DNA of 64,000 nucleotides from Micromonospora echinaurantiaca (GCF_900090235.1 NZ_LT607750.1:1438501-1502500); one strand, 5' to 3'. Positions 15,871 to 27,317 are shown, counted from the first letter of the stretch. Notes: generated by a model not told the origin, from the letters alone. Numbers and translations are program-made.

Positions 15871-17673
15871 TCAGGGCAGGGGGGTGAAGCTCTGCCGGAT
15901 CATCGCGAAGTATGCCGTGTTGACCTGCCAGTCGAACTCTTTTGTCAGCCACGAGACGATGTACGCCCGGTCGGCGGAGACGTTCGCCAGTAGCCGCCCG
16001 GTGTGCACCCGGTCGCCGGTCGCGCCGATCCAGGCGCACTCCCAGATCGCGGCGCCCCGGAACATGTCCAGCGCCGCGATGTCGTACCGCTGGTAGCCGG
16101 GGAGCGACCCGCCCCCGGTGAGCCGCCGCTCCTCCGCCCGCCACCAGGCGGCCGGGTCGGCGCGTCGAGGGCCGGCCTCCACGCTCAGCACCCGGGCCCC
16201 GTCCGGCTCCCGGAAGCAGGTCGCCGCGCCGTCGGTCCAGCGCAGCCAGGCCACCGGGGCGGCGATCCGGTAGCCGGCCGGGTCCACGTGCCAGGTCCAG
16301 TTGTCCACCAGCCGGAACGCGCCCGCCGGCGCGGGCACCGACGGCACCGGCGCGGCCCCGGGCGGGGGCGCCGCCGCACAGGCGAACGCGGCCGGCCGGG
16401 GGACGGCGGTGGTGCCGGCGCCGGAACCGGACGGGGCCGTCGGCGGCTCGCCGGTCCGGGCCGCCAGGCTGAGCGCGACGCCGACCGTGGCGAGCAGGGC
16501 GGCGGCGGTACCCGCCGCGACCAGCCGCCGCGGCCGCGCCCACCGGGCGGCCGGCGCCCACCGGGCGGTCCGCGTCCACCGGGCGGTCCGCGCCCACCGG
16601 GCGGTCCGCGCCCGCGACCCGGCCGGCGCCGCCCGCGCCGGTGGTGGGCCACCGCCCGGGTCCGTGCCGGCCGGGCCGGCACCGGCCGCCGGCCGGGTCG
16701 GCCTTGCCGGCTCGGACCGGGCCGGCTCGGATGGCGATGGCGGGGCCGGGTCGGACGGCGATGGCCGGGCCGGCTCCGCCGGTGGCGACAGGACCGGCTC
16801 CGCCGGTGGCGGCGAGGCGGTGACCGGCCGGTCCAGGTCCGCGGCGGCGGCGCGCAGCAGCGGCTCGGCCTCGATGGCGGTCAACCGCCGCCACGGGTCC
16901 CGTTGCAGCAGTCCGGTGAGGACCGGCCGGAGCACTCCGGCCCGGCGCATCGGGTCCGGCGGCTCGGTGGCCAGCGCGCTCAACGTCGCCATCGCGCTGG
17001 GCCGGGCGTACGGGGCCCGCCCCTCGACGGCCGCGTAGAGGGTCGCGCCCAGCGACCACAGGTCGGTACGCGGATCGGAGACGCCGTCCCGGGCCCGCTC
17101 CGGGGCGACGAACTGCGGCGAGCCGAGCACCATGCCCGGGCCGGTCATCGCCCCGTCCCCGCCGGCGAAGGTGGCCAACCCGAAGTCGGTGAGCACCACC
17201 CGGCCGTCGTCGGCGACCAGCACGTTGTGCGGCTTCACGTCCCGGTGCAGCACCCCGGCGGCGTGCGCGGCACGCAACGCGGCGAGCACCGCCAGCCCGA
17301 TCCGGGCGGTACGGCGCGCGCTCAGCGGCCCGTCGGTGGCGAGGAGCTGGTGCACCGAGCGGGACCGCACGTACTCCATCACGATCCACGGGCTGTCCCC
17401 GTCGTGCACCACGTCGTAGATCCGGACCACGTTCGGGTGGTTGAGCCGGGCCGCGGTGCGCGCCTCGCGCAGCGTCCGCAGCCGCACCTCGTCGCGTTCG
17501 GATTCGGTCAGCCAGGCCGGCGGCCGGATCTCCTTGACCGCGACGTCCCGGTGCAGCATCTCGTCCCGGGCCAGCCAGACCCGGCCCATCCCCCCGGTCC
17601 CGACCAGGTCCAGCAGCCGGTACCGTCCCGCGATCAGCCGCTGCCGCACCGTTCCGCGTTCCCTCCCGGTCAC
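15871..17673 (-). CDS. Membrane-anchored serine/threonine protein kinase (PknB class)
   Basis: Eukaryotic-type kinase of 600 residues. Intact elements are the glycine loop GTGGMG (25-30), ATP lysine K47 in VAVKEI, the catalytic loop HRDVKPHN (143-150), DFG (163-165) and the APE equivalent APERA (190-194). After the kinase domain come a Pro/Ser/Glu-rich linker (285-350), a basic Arg/Trp repeat (355-380), one membrane span (about 384-404) and an extracellular domain of about 190 residues. There are no PASTA repeats; the outer domain has Trp- and Cys-rich stretches and could sense a ligand. GTG or ATG codons upstream add no recognised sequence. The signal sensed is unknown. Confidence 0.93.
   Translation of the reverse strand: MTGRERGTVRQRLIAGRYRLLDLVGTGGMGRVWLARDEMLHRDVAVKEIRPPAWLTESERDEVRLRTLREARTAARLNHPNVVRIYDVVHDGDSPWIVMEYVRSRSVHQLLATDGPLSARRTARIGLAVLAALRAAHAAGVLHRDVKPHNVLVADDGRVVLTDFGLATFAGGDGAMTGPGMVLGSPQFVAPERARDGVSDPRTDLWSLGATLYAAVEGRAPYARPSAMATLSALATEPPDPMRRAGVLRPVLTGLLQRDPWRRLTAIEAEPLLRAAAADLDRPVTASPPPAEPVLSPPAEPARPSPSDPAPPSPSEPARSEPARPTRPAAGAGPAGTDPGGGPPPARAAPAGSRARTARWARTARWTRTARWAPAARWARPRRLVAAGTAAALLATVGVALSLAARTGEPPTAPSGSGAGTTAVPRPAAFACAAAPPPGAAPVPSVPAPAGAFRLVDNWTWHVDPAGYRIAAPVAWLRWTDGAATCFREPDGARVLSVEAGPRRADPAAWWRAEERRLTGGGSLPGYQRYDIAALDMFRGAAIWECAWIGATGDRVHTGRLLANVSADRAYIVSWLTKEFDWQVNTAYFAMIRQSFTPLP
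16535..16606 (-). repeat. Four tandem 18-base repeats inside the kinase gene
   Basis: Four near-identical units of the type CGCGCCCACCGGGCGGTC run in phase and a fifth partial copy follows. Translated on the minus strand they give a hexapeptide of the RTARWA kind, placing a highly basic Trp-containing stretch directly inside the membrane span of the kinase. Copy number is likely variable between strains. Confidence 0.85.
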
Positions 17674-17759
17674 TCCGGGTCACACGATAGTCAGCGCAGC
17701 GCGGTTTCTCATCCACCGCCGGCCGGCGTCCGGTCCGGCGGCGGTCTCCGCCCCGGCCG

Positions 17760-17996
17760 TCAGCCGACGGCGTCGGCCTGCACGACGTCGAGGACGCCGA
17801 GCAGGTTGGCCAGGGCGAGCGCCTCGGCCCGGGTCAACCGCAGATCGCAGCTGCGGTCCGGGTCGGTGGGATCGTCGTGGACCAGCCGGCGCACCCCGCC
17901 GGCGTGGTGGGTGACCACGCCGACCTGGCGGCCCTGCTCGGTGGTGAATGTGTGGCGCAGCCCGATCCCGGGCAGCGGCACGACCTCGATCTGCAT
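17760..17996 (-). CDS. Stand-alone KhtT N-terminal-type domain protein
   Basis: Short protein of 78 residues. The opening MQIEVVPLPGIGLRHTFTTEQG and the later THHAGGVRRLVHDDPTDPD and LTRAEALALANLLG match, in order, the N-terminal domain of KhtT/YhaT regulatory subunits of K+/H+ antiporters. Full KhtT proteins are about 160 residues with a TrkA_C ligand domain; that domain and the antiporter gene are both missing here. GGGAG lies 8 bases before the ATG. It lies 27 bases after the stop of the MreB-like gene, so they form one operon. Resemblance is by recall of the motif, not by search. Confidence 0.7.
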   Translation of the reverse strand: MQIEVVPLPGIGLRHTFTTEQGRQVGVVTHHAGGVRRLVHDDPTDPDRSCDLRLTRAEALALANLLGVLDVVQADAVG

Positions 17997-18023
17997 GGCG
18001 TTGCTCCCGCTCCTCTCGCTGGG

Positions 18024-18830
18024 TCAGGCGACCGGCTGACCGGGCCGGTCGGGGTGCGGCGGGCGGGTCTGCGCCAGCAGGGCGAGCCCCTGGATGGTGG
18101 CGAGCCGGACGTCGGCGGGCATGGTGACGGCGCGGCTGGTGAGCGCGGCGAGCCGGGCGGCGACGCCGATGGTGGCCGCGCCGCCGCCGGTGACGAGCAG
18201 CCGTCGCGGGCCCGGCCGGTGGGTGTGCTCGCCGAGCCGCCGGACGGCCGCGGCGATGGCGGGCACCTGGTCGACGTCGTTCGACCCGTCGGTCCGGGCC
18301 GCGGCGGTGACGGTGCCGTCGGTGATCCGGACGACCTCGGTGCGGCCCTGTCCGATGTCGACCACCACCAGGTCCTCGGTGTCCAGGCCGACCCGGCAGG
18401 CCAGCGCCGCGGCCAGCGGTTCCTCCACGGTGCTGACCCGCCCACCGGTCGCCCGCCGTACGGCCGCGGTCAGCCGCTGCTGCTGGCGCAGGGTGGCGGT
18501 GGCGGGCACCCCGACCAGCACGGGAGTGTGCGGCGCGCCGGAGCCCGCGTGCGCGACGGTCAGCACCCGGAGCAGGTGCACACAGGCGGCGAAGTGGTCC
18601 ACGACGCCGTGCCGCAGCGGCCACACCAGCGGGGCGCCGGTGCGGTCCGCCAGCTCGACGGCGGCCCGGCCGACGGCGCGTCGGGAACCGGGCGGTCCCC
18701 AGGCGACGACCGTCGGCTCCTCGACCACCCGCCCGAGGGCGGGCGACCAGATCCGTACGTGGGCCGTGCCCAGGTCGATGGTGAGTATCTGCCGCAGCCC
18801 CTCACGGGCGTAGGCGCCGGGGTTGAGCAT
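18024..18830 (-). CDS. Reduced MreB/actin-like ATPase (A)
   Basis: Actin-fold protein of 268 residues, clearly MreB-related. Visible elements are phosphate-1 LTIDLGTAHVRIW (about 16-28), the PLRHGVVDHFAACVHLL segment equivalent to PLKDGVI of MreB, connect-1 VEEPLAAALA (about 133-142), phosphate-2 VVVDIGQGRTEV (about 152-163) and adenosine LLVTGGGAATIG (about 215-226). True MreB is about 340 residues; the roughly 70 missing residues lie between phosphate-2 and the adenosine motif, where subdomain IIB should be. AAGGG lies 8 bases before the ATG. It shares an operon with the KhtT-like gene and diverges from a second actin-like gene. Confidence 0.8.
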   Translation of the reverse strand: MLNPGAYAREGLRQILTIDLGTAHVRIWSPALGRVVEEPTVVAWGPPGSRRAVGRAAVELADRTGAPLVWPLRHGVVDHFAACVHLLRVLTVAHAGSGAPHTPVLVGVPATATLRQQQRLTAAVRRATGGRVSTVEEPLAAALACRVGLDTEDLVVVDIGQGRTEVVRITDGTVTAAARTDGSNDVDQVPAIAAAVRRLGEHTHRPGPRRLLVTGGGAATIGVAARLAALTSRAVTMPADVRLATIQGLALLAQTRPPHPDRPGQPVA

Positions 18831-19348
18831 GTCAGCACCCTTCCGGGCGGGTCGTGCCGCCGGCCGGAGCTGGTCGCGACCGGCGGCGGGTGCTGCCAGG
18901 GCAGGCCGGTACGCGGCCGGCTCGGGACAGCGGAGGAGGACCGACGGCCGCGAGGGCCGCGGGGCGGGACGTCAGGCGATGCCGAGCCGCCGCGGCGGAG
19001 CCCGGTCCGCCGACCACGCCGGGACGCAGCCCGGGACCGCCCGCTTCGCCAGCCGGAAGACGATGCACAGCCCGACCGCGCGGCCGGGCGAGAAGATCAC
19101 CGAGAGTACGGCGGCGACGACCAGCATCGGCAGCGCGGCGGGCTGCTCGACGGTTCGTCGCTGCTGAGGGACTCGCATGCGGCACACCATAGCCGCGTCG
19201 GACGCGTACCGGCCAACCGTCGCCGCCGCGCCCGCCGCCTTGCCGACGGCCGGAAAACTGCGGGCCGGTTGTTGGCCCGCCGGCTCCGCTGTCGCCGCGC
19301 GACCGCCGACCCAAGCTGGAGGTCGTCTCGGGCGAAAGTGAGGGCGGC
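18831..19348. other. Region between the two actin-like genes
   Basis: About 520 bases separate the divergent actin-like genes. It holds one plausible small membrane-protein gene (18972-19178, minus). The rest is GC-rich without convincing repeats or a recognised promoter. Promoters for both flanking operons are expected here. Confidence 0.4.
18972..19178 (-). CDS. Putative small single-span membrane protein
   Basis: Possible protein of 68 residues (or 72 from ATG 19190). A basic N-terminus MRVPQQRR is followed by a hydrophobic stretch ALPMLVVAAVLSVIF (about 14-28) and a second weaker one, AVGLCIVF, then a basic tail. The orientation matches the downstream actin-like gene A, which lies 141 bases further on. 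Real-gene status rests only on the hydrophobic pattern and position. Confidence 0.4.
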   Translation of the reverse strand: MRVPQQRRTVEQPAALPMLVVAAVLSVIFSPGRAVGLCIVFRLAKRAVPGCVPAWSADRAPPRRLGIA

Positions 19349-20194
19349 ATGCCGGCCAGGACCACCGTCGATCGACCGCAGGACGGCGCCCACCGCGGCC
19401 CGGTCGCCGCAGGCCGCGGCGGTACGGCGCCGGTACTGCTGGCGGTCGACGCCGGCAGCTCACAACTGCGGCTGTGGGGTCTGGGCCACGGCACGGTCAA
19501 CGTCCCCACCGGAGGCGGCCCCGGCCAGGGAGCGCCACTGGTGCGACGCGGACGCCTCGTCGACGCCCCGGCCTGCACCAGCGCGCTGCGCCAACTGCTG
19601 CAGCGCTTCCGTCCCACGGTCGAGGTGGAGCCGCTGGTCGTCGCCTGCCGCCCGGTCTCCGCCACGCCGGCCGACGAGTACGCCCTGCGGCAGGTCGTCA
19701 CCGCCGCGCTCGCACCGCGTCGACTGCTGTTCATCGACACCGTCCGGGCCGCCGCCATCGGCGCCGGCGCGGCCGCCGGCGCCCTGCTGCTGGCCGACGT
19801 CGGCGCGCAGATCACCGAGATCGGCCTCCTCGACGACGGGCAGCTGGTCGCCGCCCGCCGTACCGACTTCGGCACCCGCGACGTCAAGGACGGCACCACC
19901 GTGCAGATGCTGGCCGCCGTCGTCGCCCGGCTGGTCCGCGAGATCTACCAGCAGCCGGCCGTCCGGCCGACCGCCGTCGCGGCGCTGGCCCGGGGCATGG
20001 TGCTGGTCGGTGACGGGGCGGCCCGACCCGACCTGATCGCGGCCCTGTCCCAGACCCTGCGGATCGCGGTGCAGCCCGCCGCCGCGCCGTACACCGCCGC
20101 GCTCACCGGCGCCGGCCTGGCCGCGATGGCCGCCGCCCGCCACCCCCGCGACGGCGCCACCCCGCCGGCCCCGGCGCCGACCGGTACACCGTGA
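19349..20194 (+). CDS. Divergent, degenerate actin-like ATPase (B)
   Basis: Second actin-fold protein, 281 residues, transcribed away from the first. Phosphate-1 is LLAVDAGSSQLRLWGL (about 30-45), phosphate-2 is LLLADVGAQITEIGLL (about 147-162) and the adenosine-like motif is MVLVGDGAARPDLIAAL (about 216-232). The connect-1 motif is decayed: the VEEPLAAA of protein A corresponds to IDTVRAAAIGAG. ATP binding is plausible, but hydrolysis may be weak or lost. The first 25 residues are low-complexity. Size and decay suggest a partner or regulator of protein A rather than a filament former by itself. No known family name was recognised. Confidence 0.7.
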   Translation: MPARTTVDRPQDGAHRGPVAAGRGGTAPVLLAVDAGSSQLRLWGLGHGTVNVPTGGGPGQGAPLVRRGRLVDAPACTSALRQLLQRFRPTVEVEPLVVACRPVSATPADEYALRQVVTAALAPRRLLFIDTVRAAAIGAGAAAGALLLADVGAQITEIGLLDDGQLVAARRTDFGTRDVKDGTTVQMLAAVVARLVREIYQQPAVRPTAVAALARGMVLVGDGAARPDLIAALSQTLRIAVQPAAAPYTAALTGAGLAAMAAARHPRDGATPPAPAPTGTP

Positions 20195-20215
20195 CGGTCG
20201 GCGGGCGGGCCGGGC

Positions 20216-21541
20216 TCAGCAGGCGGCGTGGCCGGCGCCGAGCAGGTTGCCCTCCGGGATGACGATCCGCTGGCCGCCGGCCGGCCGGGCCGCGCGCCGG
20301 GCCCGCCACTGGCTCTGCTCCCGGCGGGCCGCGGCGTACGTGCCGACCGTCCGGCCCGCGATGCTCGCCCAGCCGTAGCGCCGACCCACCATGGTCCGGG
20401 CGCGCCGGGCGACCCGGCGGGCGAAGACCTCGTCGCCGAGGAGCTGGCCGACCGCGCCGGCCAGGGCGTCCGGATCGCTGTGCGGAAAGGTCACCCCGGT
20501 GACGCCCGGCTCGACGATCTCGGCGAGGCCGCCGGTACGGGCCACCGCGAGCGGCGCGCCGGCCGCCGCCGCCTCCAGCGCCACCATCCCGAACGGCTCG
20601 TAGAGGCTGGGCACCACGGTCGCGTCGGTGGCGCCGAGCACCGCCGGCAGCTGGGTGGTGTCCAGGAAACCGGTGAAGCGTACGGTCGGCCCGAGCGTGA
20701 GCCGGCGCGCCTCCTCCTCCAGCTCCGCCCGGTACGGCCCGTCGCCGGCGATCACCACCCGCAGCCCGGGGTGCCGCCGGCGCAGGTACGGCACCGCGTG
20801 CACCAGGTGCTGCACGCCCTTCTCGTAGACCAGCCGGCCGGCGTACCCGACCAGCGGCCCGTCCCCGGCGAACCGGGCCCGGGCCGAGGCCACCGCCCGG
20901 GGACGGGCCCGCCAGGCCCGGTCGTCGACCCCGTTGGGCACCACGTCGACCTGCCCGGCCGGCACCTCGAAGAGGGTGGTGACCTGGTCGCGCATGTAGC
21001 CGGAGCAGGCGATCACCCGGGTCGAGGCGTTGCTGAGCCAGTGTTCGACGCCGTGGATGGTGCGGTTCATCTCCTCGGGCAGCCAGCCCTGGTGCCGGCC
21101 CGCCTCGGTCGCGTGGATGGTGGTCACCAGGGGCAGGTCGAGGTGCTCGGCGAGGGTGACCGCGGTGTGCGCGACGAGCCAGTCGTGGGCGTGGATGACG
21201 TCGTATTCGGCGGTGTCGGTGGCGCGCAGGGCGGCGCGGGTGAGGGTGTGGTTGAAGGCCATGGTCCAGGCCAGCAGGCTGTTGGTGGCCAGGGGGAAGG
21301 TGACGGGGTCTTCGGCGGCGCGGATGACGCGGACGCCGTCGACGTATTCCTCCAGGGGTGCGCCGTCGGCGTGGCGGGTGACGACGGTGACCTGGTGGCC
21401 GGCGGCGGCGAGGGCGACGGAGAGGGCATGGACGTGGCGGCCGAGGCCGCCGACGAGCACCGGCGGGTACTCCCAGGACAGCATCAGCACCCGCTGGTGC
21501 CGGGCGGGGTGGATGTCGATCACGTCGGCGTCAGGTGACAT
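20216..21541 (-). CDS. GT4-family glycosyltransferase (glycogen/maltose-phosphate synthase-like)
   Basis: Retaining glycosyltransferase of 441 residues with two Rossmann domains. N-terminal glycine loop: LSWEYPPVLVGGLGRHVHALS (about 20-40). DVIHAHDWLVAHTAV lies near 115. The donor-domain motifs are GRLVYEKGVQHLV (about 236) and the E-X7-E element EPFGMVALEAAAAG (about 318). This is the actinobacterial GlgA/GlgM-like branch that makes alpha-1,4-glucan or maltose-1-phosphate from ADP- or UDP-glucose. An AGAGGGGG ribosome site precedes the ATG. Upstream lies a debranching-type enzyme on the same strand, supporting alpha-glucan metabolism. Donor and acceptor are inferred. Confidence 0.87.
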   Translation of the reverse strand: MSPDADVIDIHPARHQRVLMLSWEYPPVLVGGLGRHVHALSVALAAAGHQVTVVTRHADGAPLEEYVDGVRVIRAAEDPVTFPLATNSLLAWTMAFNHTLTRAALRATDTAEYDVIHAHDWLVAHTAVTLAEHLDLPLVTTIHATEAGRHQGWLPEEMNRTIHGVEHWLSNASTRVIACSGYMRDQVTTLFEVPAGQVDVVPNGVDDRAWRARPRAVASARARFAGDGPLVGYAGRLVYEKGVQHLVHAVPYLRRRHPGLRVVIAGDGPYRAELEEEARRLTLGPTVRFTGFLDTTQLPAVLGATDATVVPSLYEPFGMVALEAAAAGAPLAVARTGGLAEIVEPGVTGVTFPHSDPDALAGAVGQLLGDEVFARRVARRARTMVGRRYGWASIAGRTVGTYAAARREQSQWRARRAARPAGGQRIVIPEGNLLGAGHAAC

Positions 21542-21679
21542 GCGGCCCCCTCTGAGTTGTCCCCGAGCGCGCGCCGGCCGGCACCTGCGCCGGTGCCCGT
21601 CGTCGCGGCTGGATCGGATCCAATCCTGCGGGCGACCGGCTAACCAGCGGAGACGCGGTCGTTGCAGAGGTGTAAACCG

Positions 21680-23608
21680 TTAACGGCGCACCCGCAGCAG
21701 CTCGGCGACGGACCAGGCCTGGAACGGGCAACCGGTCGCCCGGTGCGGGGCGTCCGCGTCGGCCGTCTCGCTCACCGAGCCCAGGCCGTACTCGGCCAGG
21801 TGGGCTTCCACACCGACGAACAGGTCGTCGACCGGCAGGCCGGCCCGCCGGCAGGCGTCGACGTACGGGCCGAGCAGCCACGGCCAGACGGTGCCCTGGT
21901 GGTACGCCCCGTCCCGCTCCGCCGGCCCGCCCCGGTGCCGCCCGACGAACCCGGGGGAGCCCGGGGCGAGGCTGCGCGGGCCGAGCGGGGTGAGCAGCCC
22001 GGCGGCCACCCGGCGCAGCGCCGCCGCGTCCGGCTCCAGCGGGGCGTACGGCAGCGACCAGGCCAGCAGCTGGTTGGGGCGGAGCAGGTCGTCGTCGTGC
22101 CGCTCCGCGCCCAGCGGGTACGCCGGCGCGGGCGCGTCCACCACGTCGTACAGCCAGCCGGTCGGGGCGGGGAAGCGGTCGCGGAACGCCGCGGTCGCCC
22201 GCTCGTGCAGCCGGCGCAGCTCGGTGGCGTCCCGCCCGGCCAGCTCGCTCAACTCGGCCAGCCCGGCCAGCCCGTTGATCCAGAGCGCGTTGACCTCCAC
22301 CGGCTTGCCCGCCCGCGGCGTCACCGGCACCCCGTGCACCCGGGCGTCCATCCAGGTCAGCGCCGCCCCCGGGGCGCCGGAGGTGAGCAGCCCGTCGGCC
22401 CGGTCGACGGCGATGCCGTACCGGGTGCCGGCCAGGTGCGCGTCGACCACCGTGCGCAGCGCCGGCAGCAGCTCGGCGGCCAGGTCGGTGTCGCCGGTGA
22501 CGGCGACGTGCCGGCGTACCGCGTGCAGGAACCACAGCGTGCCGTCGACCGTGTTGTACTCCACCCGCCCGGTGTCGGCGGTGTTGGCGAGCATCCCCTC
22601 CGACAACGTCGCCGCGTACGACCGCAGCAGCTCGCGCCCCTCGTCGGCCCGGCCGGTGGCGAGGAACAGGCCCTCGTAGGAGATCATCGTGTCCCGCGAC
22701 CAGGCGCCGAACCACGGGTAGCCGGCGACCACGTCCGGCCCCCGGCCCGTGCTGACGACGAACGCGTCGGCGGCCAGCGCGAGTGTCGCGGTCACCTCGT
22801 CGGCCGGCGCGGCGGCCGCCACCACCCGGCGGTTGCGGGCCCGGGCGGCCGCGACCACCTCGGTCGCCGGGGGCGGCTCCTCGGCCAGGTCGCCGGCCCA
22901 GGCCAGCACCGACACGGTGTCGCCCGGGCGCTCCAGGGCGCCGGCGAAGCGGCCCGCGTACCAGAGGTCCTCGCTCGGCGGCAGGCCCCGGGCCGCCTCC
23001 TCCCGGTGGTGCACGCCCAGCCACCACTGGCCCGCCGGGGTCCAGTCCGGGCCGGCGAGCCGGAACGCGCCCTCGACCACCGCTCCACCGGCCACCGGCT
23101 CCACCCGGGGCGCCGGTCCGTCGGCGCGCCGCTCGCCGTGCGCGTCCCGCCAGGTGCAGGCCGCGGCCAGCTCCAGCCGGACCGGGCCGCCGGTGACCAG
23201 CCGGTGCACCACCGCGACGCAGCGGTGGCCGTGCCGCATGGCCAGCTCCCGCTCGATCACCACGTCGCCGATCCGCCACCGCCACCGGGGCACCCCGTCG
23301 ACCAGGGTGAACTGCTCCAGCAGCTCGAAGCCGGGCGGGTCGACGACTCCGGAGGCCCACTCGTGCGCGCCCAGCCGCACCCGGGCGCCGGAGGGGAGCA
23401 GCACGGCCGGGTCCAGGCTGACCAGGCCGACCCGGCGGGACGCCGGCGTCTCGCCGGCCACCACCAGCAGCCCGTGGTAGCGGCGGGTCCGCAGCCCGCT
23501 GACCGTGCCCATGGCGTACCCGCCGAGGCCGTCGGTGACCAGCCACTCCCGGGTCGCACCGCTGCTGAGCTGCCCGCACACCTGCGGACCGAAGCGAATG
23601 TCGATCAA
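21680..23608 (-). CDS. Glycogen debranching enzyme-like glucosidase (GDE family)
   Basis: Alpha-glucan debranching-type enzyme of 642 residues. The N-terminal GDE domain has REWLVTDGLGGYAMGTVSGLRTRRYHGLLV (about 20-50). The (alpha/alpha)6 catalytic domain has YPWFGAWSRDTMISYEGLFLATGR (about 300), RVEYNTVDGTLWFLHAV and GTVWPWLLGPYVDACR near the C-terminus. The start is TTG at 23608: GGAGG lies 4 bases upstream, the first residues LIDIRFG fit homologues, and no ATG or GTG is available there. It is separated by only 42 bases from the divergent GH63-like gene. A gap of 138 bases follows to the glycosyltransferase on the same strand. Confidence 0.88.
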   Translation of the reverse strand: MIDIRFGPQVCGQLSSGATREWLVTDGLGGYAMGTVSGLRTRRYHGLLVVAGETPASRRVGLVSLDPAVLLPSGARVRLGAHEWASGVVDPPGFELLEQFTLVDGVPRWRWRIGDVVIERELAMRHGHRCVAVVHRLVTGGPVRLELAAACTWRDAHGERRADGPAPRVEPVAGGAVVEGAFRLAGPDWTPAGQWWLGVHHREEAARGLPPSEDLWYAGRFAGALERPGDTVSVLAWAGDLAEEPPPATEVVAAARARNRRVVAAAAPADEVTATLALAADAFVVSTGRGPDVVAGYPWFGAWSRDTMISYEGLFLATGRADEGRELLRSYAATLSEGMLANTADTGRVEYNTVDGTLWFLHAVRRHVAVTGDTDLAAELLPALRTVVDAHLAGTRYGIAVDRADGLLTSGAPGAALTWMDARVHGVPVTPRAGKPVEVNALWINGLAGLAELSELAGRDATELRRLHERATAAFRDRFPAPTGWLYDVVDAPAPAYPLGAERHDDDLLRPNQLLAWSLPYAPLEPDAAALRRVAAGLLTPLGPRSLAPGSPGFVGRHRGGPAERDGAYHQGTVWPWLLGPYVDACRRAGLPVDDLFVGVEAHLAEYGLGSVSETADADAPHRATGCPFQAWSVAELLRVRR

Positions 23609-23650
23609 CTTTCCTCCACCGGCGGCGGGGTGTAACACGCCACGACGAGA

Positions 23651-26359
<2,709 letters not shown>

Positions 26360-26443
26360 CCTGCGGATTGTGTCGCGGCGGCGAACAGTCGCCAATCCGT
26401 CGCCGACCGCTCACCGTCCGCCACCGCCACTACGCTCGGTGAG

Positions 26444-27268
26444 GTGTCCGACGACCAGGGCGGTGCCGCCGACCAGCGCGAGGCCGCCGTCCACGCCGAC
26501 CGGCGTGCCGCCCCGACCCGCCCCGACCCGGGCGGGGCTGTCATCGACGCCGAGCCGGGTGACGGCCCGGTCCACGCCGAGGGCCAGGCCGGGCGTGCGC
26601 GTGAGGTGCCGGCCCACGCGGAGGGTCAGCTCGGGGATGGGCGCGAGGTTCCGGGGCACATCGAGCCGGGCGGGGCGGCGGCCATCGTCACGGCGGCCCG
26701 GCAGCTGGCCGAGGCGGAGGGCTGGCCGGCGGTCACGCCGCGCCGGCTGGCCGAGCGCGCCGGGGTCGACCTCGGCGTCTTCTACCGGTGCTTCGCCGAC
26801 CGGGACGCGGTGCTGGCCGCGGTCGCGGTGCGCGGCTTCGCCGAGCTGGCCGTCGCGCTCACCGCCGCCCGGTCGGCCGCCGACGGCCCGCGCCGGGCCT
26901 GGTCCGCGGTGGTCTCCGGGTACCTCGACTTCGCCTACGCCAACCCCGAGGTGTACGACGCGATGCTCGCGCACACCCCCGACCTGACCCTCGGCGCGGA
27001 CCGGGCGCCGGTCACCCCGGCCGCCGCTTTCGCGCAGCTGCGCGCCGCCGTGGCGCCGCTGGCCGCCGGCCGGGACCCGGACACCCTGGCCGAACTCGGC
27101 TGGAGCCTGCTGCACGGGGTGGTCATGCTCACCCGTGGCGGCCGACTGCGGCCGGAGGCGCAGGAGCAGCGGGAGGAGATGATCGCCACCCGGCTGCTGG
27201 AGCCGCCGGTGGCGCCGGCCCCGCGCCGCGGGAAAGTCCCTGGGCGCTCCGGCGGTGGTGCCCTATAG
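26444..27268 (+). CDS. TetR-family regulator with a long low-complexity N-terminus
   Basis: TetR-like repressor of 274 residues from GTG 26444. The DNA-binding domain is at about residues 78-125: IVTAARQLAEAEGWPAVTPRRLAERAGVDLGVFYRCFADRDAVLAAV, with Tyr/Phe of the usual YxxFxxRxxL region. A WHG-type ligand domain follows. The unusual part is the first 75 residues: Ala/Glu/Gly/Arg/Asp-rich, with VHAD, VHAEGQ and AHAEGQ repeats and no predicted fold. The true start could be further downstream, but no good ribosome site was found there. Ligand and targets are unknown. Confidence 0.8.
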   Translation: MSDDQGGAADQREAAVHADRRAAPTRPDPGGAVIDAEPGDGPVHAEGQAGRAREVPAHAEGQLGDGREVPGHIEPGGAAAIVTAARQLAEAEGWPAVTPRRLAERAGVDLGVFYRCFADRDAVLAAVAVRGFAELAVALTAARSAADGPRRAWSAVVSGYLDFAYANPEVYDAMLAHTPDLTLGADRAPVTPAAAFAQLRAAVAPLAAGRDPDTLAELGWSLLHGVVMLTRGGRLRPEAQEQREEMIATRLLEPPVAPAPRRGKVPGRSGGGAL

Positions 27269-27317
27269 TTCCCCGCCGGGCCGGGCGGTGACCGGCCCGG
27301 CACGGGGAGGGGACGGC

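Noticed and set aside
16535..16606. Tandem 18-base repeats as a CRISPR-like array
   Set aside because: Units are directly joined without spacers and lie in frame inside a kinase gene.
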